A DNA stretch of 58,287 bases from Chloroflexota bacterium (lineage in GTDB: Bacteria; Chloroflexota; Dehalococcoidia; Bin125): contig JAPOXK010000022.1 of NCBI GenBank assembly GCA_026707145.1, positions 1 through 58,287 of the forward strand, written 5' to 3'. How positions within the stretch are numbered: position 1 is the first letter of the stretch; every line of letters begins with the position of its first letter. A program made the position numbers and the translations under genes. Positions 35,834-43,419 of the stretch are shown piece by piece. The notes under the pieces are model-generated. The model worked only from the letters and a program-made list of their open reading frames with translations. It did not search any database and had not been told where the DNA came from.

Positions 35834-36925
35834 TCATAGGGAGTAGACCTGTCGCTTGTTCTTGATCAGCAAGAGAAGGAAGAACGGCGCGCCGACGAAT
35901 GCAGTAAGGACGCCGACACGAAATTCGGCTGGCTCGATGATGGTCCTGGCCACGGTGTCGGCCAGAATGACGAAGAGGGCACCCCCTAAGGCGCTCATCG
36001 GAATCAGCACGCGATTGTCTGGTCCGAGGATCAACCGAAGGATGTGCGGTATTACCAGCCCGACGAAGGCGATGGTCCCGCTTACCGCAACAGCAGCGCC
36101 TGTGGCCAGCGCCGCCGTTGCCAGAAGTACCACGCGCGTGAGCCCTACCCGTACCCCCATCGAGCGTGCCTCGTCGTCGCCCAGCATCAGCAAATTCAGG
36201 TCGCGGGCCAGCAGCAGGAGTACGGCGGCGCTACCCAAAATCAGTGGAGTGGCGATCCACACGTGCTCCCAGGCACGGGAATCCAAGCCTCCCGCCAGCC
36301 AGAACAGGATCTCCCGGAGCGCTTCGTTATCGGGCAGAAGGATGATGATTGCGGAGACGATGGCGCCGAGGAAGGCGTTGACCGCGACGCCCGCGAGCAG
36401 GAGCGTCGCCATTGAGAAATGCCCGCCGACGGCGGCGATGCCGTAGACCAAGAGTGAGGCTGCTATGGCACCTGCGAAGGCGAATGCGGGGAGCGCGAGG
36501 AAGAACAGGCCTGTCATTCCCGTGGCGATGGCGACGACTGCGCCTACGGCTCCGCCGGCCGAGACGCCGATGATCCCGGGATCGGCCATCGGATTGCGGA
36601 ACAGCCCCTGTAGCGTCGCCCCCGCGACCCCCAAGGCCATCCCGACCGAGGCGCCAACGATGATCCGGGGGAGCCGGATCTGCTCAATGACCAGCTGTTC
36701 GGTCCGTCCGAATGCGGGTACGTCGATTCCGAAAGCCGACAGCACGATCCAGGCGACGTGACTCGTTGGGATGTCGACGGGACCAAGGCTCAGCGAGACG
36801 AGGGCGACGGTGAGTACCAGCAGGAGAAGGATCGGCGCGCCGATCGCCAGGCGGGCGGCAACGCCTATCTGGCGATAGTGGTGGAGTCGATAGCTGCGGA
36901 ACGATGGGAGTCCGGCAGCCTGCAA
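35834..36925 (-). CDS. btuC: Cobalamin ABC importer, permease
   Basis: 363 residues, FecCD/BtuC family with about ten helices: LPRIIVGASVGMALGVAG, LLAGVAVNAFLG, and coupling segment AVSGTIAFVGLVIPHILRL. Start is TTG 36925 with GGAGG five nt upstream. That Shine-Dalgarno lies inside a perfect hairpin (36930-36955) controlled by the cobalamin riboswitch. First gene of an eight-gene operon; its TGA overlaps the alternative ATG of btuF. Confidence 0.93.
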   Translation of the reverse strand: MQAAGLPSFRSYRLHHYRQIGVAARLAIGAPILLLLVLTVALVSLSLGPVDIPTSHVAWIVLSAFGIDVPAFGRTEQLVIEQIRLPRIIVGASVGMALGVAGATLQGLFRNPMADPGIIGVSAGGAVGAVVAIATGMTGLFFLALPAFAFAGAIAASLLVYGIAAVGGHFSMATLLLAGVAVNAFLGAIVSAIIILLPDNEALREILFWLAGGLDSRAWEHVWIATPLILGSAAVLLLLARDLNLLMLGDDEARSMGVRVGLTRVVLLATAALATGAAVAVSGTIAFVGLVIPHILRLILGPDNRVLIPMSALGGALFVILADTVARTIIEPAEFRVGVLTAFVGAPFFLLLLIKNKRQVYSL

Positions 36926-36929
36926 AAGA

Positions 36930-36955
36930 ACCTCCAGCGCTGCTCCGCTGGAGGT
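36930..36955 (-). promoter_or_regulatory. SD-sequestering hairpin of the cobalamin riboswitch
   Basis: On the minus strand ACCTCCAGCG, six-base loop GAGCAG, CGCTGGAGGT is a perfect 10-bp stem whose 3' arm contains GGAGG, the ribosome site of btuC. When formed it would block translation initiation. It is placed about 70 nt after the aptamer, as expected of a translational expression platform. Confidence 0.85.
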
Positions 36956-37023
36956 ATGGTTTTCGACCTGTCCGGAACGATACCCGGAGATCGAGGGCCC
37001 TCTCTAATGCGGAGAGTAGTCAC

Positions 37024-37190
37024 CTCATCGTCCAGGCAGGTCTACTGGCTCGCGGGTGGGGGACAAACGCTGGGCCCTTCCCATCGAATATTCGACAGTG
37101 GGCGTCAGCTCCTAATCCCGCTTACAGTGGCGCAACCGCGGCGGATTTTCACCGCCTTCCCTATTCTCCCTAGGTGGGCACCTGAACGAA
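37024..37190 (-). ncRNA. Cobalamin riboswitch aptamer
   Basis: Read 5' to 3' on the minus strand: GGTGCCC, then GGGAAGGCGGTGAAAATCC, CGCGGTTG, the B12 box GCGCCACTGTAA (37131-37122), then GCGAGCCAGTAGACCTGCC (37052-37035). These are the conserved blocks of the class, in the right order and spacing. It governs btuC-btuF-btuD-btuR-cobT-cobS-cobC-cobU. Confidence 0.95.
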
Positions 37191-37310
37191 AAAAGCCACG
37201 GGGAGCGTATGGCTCCGGTTTGCGAGCTGTCAAGGTTGGGCGGGAGGCAGCCCCGACGCAGCGGGCCAGCATTCGTCCTGTGAATGAGGGAGACGGACTT
37301 TTCTCAGTCA

Positions 37311-37395
37311 GGGCGAACGGTCACGGGGAACGGCGCGCTGTCGGTTTGGTCATTGCGGAGCATTGATGCCGATATGTTTGCGGTGGTGGTGGAGG
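37311..37395 (+). repeat. Dispersed intergenic repeat, copy R3 (diverged)
   Basis: GGGCGAACGGTCACGGGGAA, GGTTTGGTCATTGCGGAGC, ATTGATGCCGATATGTTTGC align to the repeat consensus with several substitutions and a small insertion. Located upstream of the riboswitch, at the outer edge of the cobalamin module. Confidence 0.6.
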
Positions 37396-37619
37396 ATGAC
37401 ACAGTTGGTTCGGGCGGATCGCTCCCACACTAGGATCTAGGTGCCTACCTACAACTCCACGGCCAGCTCGAAAGTTCGTAGTACAGTCCCGTCAGGTGTG
37501 CTGGGGGGTTCGAACTGCACGCCAAGGCGAAAGGAAATGCTGACCCCCCATCAGTAGCGTCCATCAGACGAGGAGACCGGACTCCTCCCTACGCTCGGGT
37601 ACTACCTCCGGCTTCCGTG
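37396..37619. other. Intergenic sequence, nothing recognised
   Basis: No gene, motif or hairpin that I can support. Between the riboswitch and R3 (37187-37216) a GGAGC-CATAC-GCTCC hairpin followed on the minus strand by a T6 run (37188-37193) could be a weak terminator for readthrough from the gene at 37775. Confidence 0.35.
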
Positions 37620-37712
37620 CGAAGGTCCGGCGGAACGGCAGGCGCTCCGAACCGCCGTTTGTGACAGGCGAGCGGTGATGCCGATGTTCGTCCAATGGTG
37701 ACGTAAAGGCGG
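37620..37712 (+). repeat. Dispersed intergenic repeat, copy R4 (diverged)
   Basis: GGCGGAACGGCAGGCGC, then CGGTGATGCCGATGTTCGTC and CAATGGTGACGTAAA follow the repeat consensus in order. The central TTTTGG segment is degraded. It lies 60 bp downstream of the stop of the Ala/Gly-rich protein gene. Confidence 0.5.
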
Positions 37713-37774
37713 CTTCCCCTTCCGGATAGAGATCGCGCTTCCTCGCTGAAGAGGATCTGGTGCTGTGCGCGCGC

Positions 37775-38404
37775 TTAGCCCTTCCCGCTCGCCGTCTTGG
37801 CGACCACCTGCACCCCCTGAATCACCCCTTCGACGGATCGCCGCACGCGGACGGCCGCCGCTTCACTGACCTCGCCCGCCCCTTCAATGGCGCCGGTTGC
37901 GGCAGCGGAGGCGGCATCCTCCACGCTTATTCCCGTCTTTTTGGCAGCCTCGATCGCGCCTTCCACCGCGCCCACCGCCGCGGTCGTCACGTCGGCGCCG
38001 ATCATGGCGGCTTCGTTAACGGCCGCCCGGCTGGTCTTGCCGATCGCCTCCGCCGACTCCGCGCCGACCTCGGAGGATCCTTCCACGGCGCCGATCACCG
38101 CGCCCTTGGCGGCGTTGCCCACGGAGCTTCCGACCTGGGTCGCGGCGTCGACCGTTGCGGTGAGGGTGGTGGCCGCCGTCTGCGCCGCCTCGCCGCCGAT
38201 GTCGCCCACGGCGTCGATCGCGCCCTTGACGGCTCCCACGCCCAGGTTGGCCGCCGCCCCGCCGGTCTCCCCGGTCTCTTTCACCGTCGAGCGCACGAAG
38301 CTGGCGACCTCACTCACGGCGGTGGTCGCCACCTCCCCCGTCCCCCTGATCATGCCGATGACGCTGCCTTTGACCCGATTCCCGATCTCGCGTTCGTCCA
38401 CCAT
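37775..38404 (-). CDS. Ala/Gly-rich helical repeat protein of unknown function
   Basis: 209 residues from ATG 38404 with AAAGGA eight nt upstream; the frame extends further upstream but without coding character. The sequence is built from repeats of about 20-25 residues with the pattern GAIxGAxEVG or GAVEGAIEAA separated by amphipathic helices rich in Ala, Thr and Val. There is no signal peptide and no long membrane span. The composition resembles LEA-like or phasin-like proteins that coat surfaces or protect during stress. I do not recognise a named family. It stands alone between repeats R4 and R5. Confidence 0.75.
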   Translation of the reverse strand: MVDEREIGNRVKGSVIGMIRGTGEVATTAVSEVASFVRSTVKETGETGGAAANLGVGAVKGAIDAVGDIGGEAAQTAATTLTATVDAATQVGSSVGNAAKGAVIGAVEGSSEVGAESAEAIGKTSRAAVNEAAMIGADVTTAAVGAVEGAIEAAKKTGISVEDAASAAATGAIEGAGEVSEAAAVRVRRSVEGVIQGVQVVAKTASGKG

Positions 38405-38730
38405 CGCTATCGTCCTTTCAGAGGATCGCCTGCGGCAGGAAAGCCCGCGGCCGCGTGGGGAAAAACACGCCAGCGCCGGCCCACCTACTCCCACAAATCT
38501 CTGGTCCAACATGGCCATGGTTCCAGGCCACCCAGGTAAGCGGGCCAAGTATAGGGGTCTCCGATTGTGCCGGGTGGGTCGCAGTATGCCTCTCTGGCGG
38601 GGGAGAGGGGTGGACTGTGTGGCCGAGCAGCCCAGCGACCGCCCAAGGTGCTTGTCTGGCCGGAACGCCGCCTGGAAATCGAACAACAGGGCCGTGGAGC
38701 CGGCTACTGGGAAGCGGGCAAGGCGCGTCA
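38405..38730. other. Intergenic sequence, nothing recognised
   Basis: Upstream region of the Ala/Gly-rich gene. A frame continues through it on the minus strand but has low coding quality. No promoter could be chosen with confidence. Confidence 0.35.
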
Positions 38731-38835
38731 TCCCGAGAGGGGAACGGTCAAGCAGCACGGTACCCGGCCCTTTTGGTCGTTTTGGAACATTGATCCCGAT
38801 GCTCGTGCAGTGGTGACGTAAGCGGCTCGCGAAAC
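38731..38835 (+). repeat. Dispersed intergenic repeat, copy R5
   Basis: CGAGAGGGGAACGGTCAAGC, then GGTCGTTTTGGAACATTGAT and CTCGTGCAGTGGTGACGTAA. Shares the 24-nt core with R2 exactly and most of it with R6. Confidence 0.88.
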
Positions 38836-38931
38836 CTGCTCATAGACCGGCGCTGATCTCCCAACCTCCGCCTACTCCCGCAAGGCTGTAATCTTCGCCT
38901 CTACGGCTGCGCAAATGTGCTGGGAGTACTG

Positions 38932-39174
38932 ATGCCGGACGTCGTTATCGAGAACCCAGTTCTCAATTCACCGTTCGCGGAGCCGAGCCGTCACTTCCGC
39001 TTCGACGACCAAGGGATCACAAGCGCCTTCGCGATCGGCCGCGGGCCTCGATCAGGAGTCGGCGTCGGGGTCGTACCCCTCGACCACCATCGTCTTCGAG
39101 TGCGCGCCCCGCAACTCACGCCCCTCTATCAGCTGCCCTGGACGCAGCCCCAGGAGGGGCTGATCGAGTCCTGA
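38932..39174 (+). pseudogene. N-terminal relic of a BPTD_3080-type restriction endonuclease gene
   Basis: MPDVVIENPVLNSPFAEPSR then HFRFDDQGIT is the conserved opening of this helicase-nuclease family (ENPxxNSPFxEPxRHFxFDxxGIT). After that the family's EIxxGRR segment appears only as AIGRGPR, and the frame degenerates and ends at TGA 39172-39174. The full enzyme is near 900-1000 residues, so less than a tenth remains. Confidence 0.65.
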
Positions 39175-39310
39175 GCGGACCTCCAGGGTGCCCCGATTTC
39201 AGACCCATGTGGCAACGTTCGAGTCGAACGTGGTCCGGCCAAGTCGCAACGCAGGCCCACCAGACTGGGCAAAATCGAGAACCTTCGCCCTCCGAGTCCA
39301 CTGGCTCTGT

Positions 39311-39326
39311 AGCGGCACTTGCCGCT
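39311..39326 (-). terminator. Possible terminator hairpin after the metalloprotease gene
   Basis: AGCGGC-AAGT-GCCGCT (minus strand) is a perfect 6-bp stem with a four-base loop, 34 bp past the stop at 39360. No T-run follows. The rest of 39175-39359 shows nothing. Confidence 0.35.
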
Positions 39327-39359
39327 CTACCAAGTCCGTTCGAGGCGGGCGATGGACCG

Positions 39360-41234
39360 CTACTCGGCCGTCAGAGTGGAGCGGTACACGTCGAACTGCT
39401 CATAGAATTCGTCCACAGCAAGTCCGAACGCCTGCTCGAAGGCTGATGCGGACGTTACGACCAGCGACGGTAAGCCAAGGGTCCCTTCCGGAAGCAACCG
39501 AAGGTAATCGAACAGGGCCGCCTCTCCCGCTCGCCCCAGCAGCCAGTTCACTGCCACGATGCTGAGCGCTAAGCGTTCGTCGTCTGTTGCCTCCTCCCAG
39601 CCATCTGTCGTCGCCAGCTGTGCGAGTGGAACGCTCGACCGCTCCACCACCGCCCTGTGCCGGGAGAGTTCATCTTCGAGTTCCGGCCCCGTGGTGGCGG
39701 CGTAGGCTAGCGCGATGTACGCCCCTCCACCCGCTTCCATCCACAGCGGGGGCAGATCCCGCTGCTCCTTGCCTTCGAGCAGCACGCGCATGTGGGAGTT
39801 GATGTACACGCGATAGCCGAACGGCTGGCCACAGTCGGTCGCGTGAATCACCCAGCCCGTCGCACCCCTCGAGCAGGAAGCATCCCACGGCAGGGGCAGT
39901 GAGTGCCTCCGAATGCGATGATCCCACCAGCGGTTCAGCGAGAGTCGACGGGCGTGCACAGCAACGCTCTCCCAGTCCGCTCCGATGTAGGCGGAATACT
40001 CGGTCGCCGGGGCGCCGAAGCGCTCGATAAGGAATGTGTGCACTCCCTCCATTGCGGCCTGGATTTCGGAACGGACATGGTCCGGGACGTTTCCGACGAA
40101 GACCGCCACCGGCTTCACGGCATCGTCGGTCAAGTGGGGCAGGGGCGGCGCGACACCCGTCCGGTACACCTCGAACCGCTCGTAGAACTCGTCGATGGTC
40201 AGGCCGAAGGCTGCCGCGAAGGCCTCTTCCCAGCCGTCGTGGGAGGGCAGGAGGCGGTAGTACTGGAGCAGCGCGCGCTCCCCTGCTTGACCAACGAGCC
40301 AGTCGGCAGCGAGGAAGCCGAGATGGTAGTTGAGGCGCACCTGGTTTGCCGACTCCGTCTCCCTGATGCTGGCGACATAGGATGCCCCGGCAGGCGCGAT
40401 GGCGCGGCGGAAGTCCAGGTCTCCCTCGTACGCTTCTTCCGCATACGTTGCCGAACCCTCGACCAGCCAATGCGGGCCCCGGGAACGGCCGCCCGCGAGT
40501 TCGTACTGGATCACATGGAAGTACTCGTGGGCGGCGTCCCAGAAACTCGCCGTGGTTGCCATGAAGCCGGGTCTGGCCCTACCAGGATCACGATCACCGA
40601 CGGAGACGGTGAGCTCGCTGGCATATGCGCCGAAGCGCTCGGCGAACGCAGTCACAATGTTCGCCATCTCCCGACGGATTTCAGATCTGGCCGAGGAGGA
40701 GATGCCGTCCGCGAACAGGAAGGTGATGTCGGTGCGCGCTCGCGATGGCTCCGCCAGCGGTACCTCCACACGGACGGCACTGCTCTGGTGAAAGCGGCCC
40801 GATGCGCTCAGGTGCGACATGTCGAGTGCGCGGTCCTGCGTCACCCAGCTGCCCCCGTCCGGTCGCGTACTGAGATAAAGCAGCGCCGGGTCCGAGACGG
40901 ACCGCCACACCGTCACTTTGACGGCTGCCGTCACGCCGTTCGCCAGCGGTACCTCCACACGGACGGCACTGCTCTGGTGAAAGCGGCCCGATGCGCTCAG
41001 GCGCGACATGTCGAGTGCGCGGTCCTGCGTCACCCAGCTGCCCCCGTCCGGTCGTGTACTGAGATAGAGCAGTGCCGGGTCCAAGACGGACCGCCACACC
41101 GTCACTTCGATCGTGGCCATCTTGGGGTCGGCTGCTGAGGAGGATTCCGACAGCGGGTCTGCGCTACCCAGAAGGGAGAGGCCGAGCAGTCCCGCGATCA
41201 CACTTGCAGCAAGGCTGGTCGGCAGCGCAAGCAT
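39360..41234 (-). CDS. Secreted metalloprotease with one intact and one degenerate gluzincin domain
   Basis: 624 residues from ATG 41234, preceded by GAGGAGG eight nt upstream and followed by a signal peptide (LAASVIAGLLGLSLLGS). Residues about 45-165 contain two near-identical 63-residue beta units (VTVWRSVxDPALLYLSTRP). The first protease domain has His236-Glu237-Tyr-Phe-His240 and WLVEGSATYAEE for the third ligand. A second copy of the fold (about 390-620) has SHMRVLLEG where HExxH should be, so it cannot bind zinc in the same way, yet keeps WMEAGGGAY and the AFGLAVDEFYEQF ending shared with the first copy and with the protease at 12236. The role is inferred as exported proteolysis. Confidence 0.9.
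   Translation of the reverse strand: MLALPTSLAASVIAGLLGLSLLGSADPLSESSSAADPKMATIEVTVWRSVLDPALLYLSTRPDGGSWVTQDRALDMSRLSASGRFHQSSAVRVEVPLANGVTAAVKVTVWRSVSDPALLYLSTRPDGGSWVTQDRALDMSHLSASGRFHQSSAVRVEVPLAEPSRARTDITFLFADGISSSARSEIRREMANIVTAFAERFGAYASELTVSVGDRDPGRARPGFMATTASFWDAAHEYFHVIQYELAGGRSRGPHWLVEGSATYAEEAYEGDLDFRRAIAPAGASYVASIRETESANQVRLNYHLGFLAADWLVGQAGERALLQYYRLLPSHDGWEEAFAAAFGLTIDEFYERFEVYRTGVAPPLPHLTDDAVKPVAVFVGNVPDHVRSEIQAAMEGVHTFLIERFGAPATEYSAYIGADWESVAVHARRLSLNRWWDHRIRRHSLPLPWDASCSRGATGWVIHATDCGQPFGYRVYINSHMRVLLEGKEQRDLPPLWMEAGGGAYIALAYAATTGPELEDELSRHRAVVERSSVPLAQLATTDGWEEATDDERLALSIVAVNWLLGRAGEAALFDYLRLLPEGTLGLPSLVVTSASAFEQAFGLAVDEFYEQFDVYRSTLTAE
40753..41130 (-). repeat. Two tandem 189-bp internal repeats
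   Basis: GCCAGCGGTACCTCCACACG begins at 40753 and again at 40942, and the copies are almost identical for 63 codons. This is a recent in-frame duplication of the N-terminal beta unit of the protease. Confidence 0.9.
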
Positions 41235-41599
41235 CGGGCAACCCTCCTCAGAGATTCTGGCAAAGGTGGGGAGACAGCGTAAGGAGTTGCCGACCGTTAC
41301 TCGTGCAAGATCATGCGGCAGATCACCCATGTCGACAGGATGCGTCTGCGTGACGGATCCCACCCGAAGGCGCTGGACTGCATGGCAGTTCGGCAGAAGC
41401 CGCTAGGCTCCTACCCGCCTCCCCCACTGGAATGGTCGCGAACCGTGGACGCTTCCCTCTTCATCCACGGGCTGGCCGCGCTCAGAGCGATAGCGTCGCG
41501 AGACGCCGAATGCCATCTCTTCGCCCGAGCGCATGGTCAGCCGGCGCCGATGCACAGACGCCGCGATCGCCGAGAAGGGAGCCGGTTCGTGCACCTCAT

Positions 41600-41712
41600 C
41601 GTAAGAGACGAACAGTAAAGACGAACGGCACCCTGTTCCTTTGGTCGTTTTGGAACATTGGTCCCCGACGTTCGTGCAGTGGTGACTAAATCGGCCTGAG
41701 ACATCTGCTCGC
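41600..41712 (+). repeat. Dispersed intergenic repeat, copy R6
   Basis: AGAGACGAACAGTAAAGACG, then GGTCGTTTTGGAACATTGGT and GTTCGTGCAGTGGTGACTAA. It abuts the rex stop at 41718. The remaining gap 41235-41599 shows no gene I recognise. Confidence 0.88.
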
Positions 41713-41717
41713 AGCAG

Positions 41718-42407
41718 TTAGAGTTCGAAAGCGTGCCCGGCCTCTTCCCGGGAGAGCGCGGTGGCGTCGGAGCTGCCGCGGGTGTCGCTCTTCAAGTAGT
41801 ACGTCATGGCGTGCAGGTAGACGACGGGGTCCACGTTGCGGCAGCGGACGCCGGGCGGCACGCGCACGGCGATCGGCGCGTAGTTGAGGATGGCGCGGAC
41901 GCCGGCTGCCACGAGCTCGTCGATCACCGGCTGCGCCGCGCTCGGCGGCACGGCCACGATGGCGATCTCGACGGGCAGGGCCTTCAGGCTGGCCGCGACG
42001 TTCTTGACGTCCTCCACCACGACGCCGCCGATCTCCGTCCCGATGACCGCCGGGTCCGAGTCGAAGGCCTTGGCGACGTGGAGCTGCTGGGAGCCGAAGC
42101 CGCCGTAGCTCAGGATGGCCCGTCCCAAGCGCCCCACGCCCAGGAGCGCCATGGACCAGCGTTGTGTGAGTCCCAGCACCTCCCGCAGCTCGTCGAGCAG
42201 CTGGGCGACGTTGTAGCCGCTGCCCTGCTTGCCGAAACGGCCGAAGTAGGAGAGGTCCTTGCGGATCTGGGCGGGCGTCACGCCTAGCTCTTCGCCCAGC
42301 TCCTTGGAGCTGATGATCTCCTGCCCGTTGGTCGCAAGCAGCGCCAGCGCCCGCACGTACAGCGGCAGCCGATCGATGACGATCTCTGGGATGCCGGCCG
42401 GCGGCAC
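41718..42407 (-). CDS. rex: Redox-sensing transcriptional repressor Rex
   Basis: 229 residues. N-terminal winged helix (RLPLYVRALALLATNGQEII, TPAQIRKDLSYFGRFGKQGSGY) and a Rossmann domain with GVGRLGRAIL, which binds NADH/NAD+. Rex represses fermentation and respiration genes when NADH is low and is released when NADH rises. No clear Rex operator (TTGTGAAnnnnTTCACAA) was seen in the window. Confidence 0.96.
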   Translation of the reverse strand: MPPAGIPEIVIDRLPLYVRALALLATNGQEIISSKELGEELGVTPAQIRKDLSYFGRFGKQGSGYNVAQLLDELREVLGLTQRWSMALLGVGRLGRAILSYGGFGSQQLHVAKAFDSDPAVIGTEIGGVVVEDVKNVAASLKALPVEIAIVAVPPSAAQPVIDELVAAGVRAILNYAPIAVRVPPGVRCRNVDPVVYLHAMTYYLKSDTRGSSDATALSREEAGHAFEL

Positions 42408-42546
42408 AGCGCATCCTCTCTCCGGGCCGAGATCTCTCTCCCCTAGGCTAGCCGAGCGGCGTCCTCTGGTCGCCTGCCTGGGTTCACGCCCTCTGGATCC
42501 GGGGGCGGGGCGAAGCCAGGAGGCCGCAGGGCCCTGCGCGCGCCCG

Positions 42547-43419
42547 TCAGCGAAGGAGCGCCTCCGCCGACATCGCGACCGCGCCGTCGCAGCGGATCGC
42601 GGTCAATGCGACGCGCTCTCCCGCTTGGGGCACTCCCAGCAGCCGGAAAGGATGCGTGTCGAAGATCGGCGCCTTGGCCCGGTAGTCGAACTGCGCCACG
42701 GCGCGGTCGCTGTTGCGGCGGACCAGATCCAAGAGCAGGGTGGCGATCAGGGGGCCGTGGACGACGAGAGCGGGGTAGCCCTCCCGCTCCACGGTGTAGG
42801 AGCGGTCGTAGTGGATGCGGTGGGCGTTGAAGGTCAGCGCCGAGTAGCGGAAGAGCAGGCGCGGGTCGGGCGTCACCTCGCGGCTCCAGGCGCCCGCCGG
42901 CGCGTGCGGCGGCGCGGGCGCAGGCTCCGGCGGCGCCAGCGGCGGGCCGAAGTCGCGGTAGACGATCTCTTGGCGCTCCTCGATGCACAGGGCGTCGCCG
43001 TCGAGAAGCCGGTAGTCGACCGTCGCGAAGACGAGGGGCCCCGTCCGGCCCGTCTTCTCGGCGATCGCCGCGACACGGCCCAGCCGGCGCAGGGGCGTCC
43101 CGATGGGCACGGCTCGGTGGAAGCGCAGACGCCCGCCCGCCCACATCCGCCGCGGCAGCGGAACGGGCGGCAGGAAGCCGCCGCGGGGCGGATGCCCGTC
43201 CGCGCCCAGATCCCGCTGCGGCGCCTCGGGGAGGAAGAACAGCCAGTGCCACAGCGGCGGGAGCGGATCGCCGAGGTTGAGCTGCGTGTCCGCATCGTCG
43301 AGCGTGGCGAGGAGACGGCGGACCGGCTGCAGCGCGACGGTATCGTGCTCCAGGCATTCCCGGCCGATCCAATCGCGGTAGCCGGCGGGGCCGCTCGGCT
43401 GGCGGTCGTCGTCAGCCAT
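42547..43419 (-). CDS. MaoC-like acyl-CoA hydratase (mesaconyl-C4-CoA / itaconyl-CoA hydratase family)
   Basis: 290 residues. Double hot-dog layout: N-terminal FAS1-like dehydratase half with WHWLFFLPEAPQRDLGADGH, and C-terminal MaoC half with FRYSALTFNAHRIHYD holding the catalytic Asp/His hydratase motif, then YPALVVHGPLIATLLLDL. This is the family of mesaconyl-C4-CoA hydratase in the 3-hydroxypropionate bicycle and of itaconyl-CoA hydratase. Its ATG overlaps the stop of the CoA-transferase gene by eight bp. The CoA ester it acts on is inferred from this pairing. Confidence 0.85.
   Translation of the reverse strand: MADDDRQPSGPAGYRDWIGRECLEHDTVALQPVRRLLATLDDADTQLNLGDPLPPLWHWLFFLPEAPQRDLGADGHPPRGGFLPPVPLPRRMWAGGRLRFHRAVPIGTPLRRLGRVAAIAEKTGRTGPLVFATVDYRLLDGDALCIEERQEIVYRDFGPPLAPPEPAPAPPHAPAGAWSREVTPDPRLLFRYSALTFNAHRIHYDRSYTVEREGYPALVVHGPLIATLLLDLVRRNSDRAVAQFDYRAKAPIFDTHPFRLLGVPQAGERVALTAIRCDGAVAMSAEALLR

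Noticed and set aside
37495-37530. GGGTTCGAACTGCACGCC as a possible tRNA T-arm
   Set aside because: The flanks do not pair and no anticodon arm lies at the proper distance.
38405-38758. N-terminal extension of the Ala/Gly-rich protein to 38758
   Set aside because: The extra 118 codons lose the repeat character and overlap repeat R5; ATG 38404 has a good Shine-Dalgarno.
42408-42546. Rex operator near rex
   Set aside because: No TTGTGAA-n4-TTCACAA-like inverted repeat could be found in this gap.
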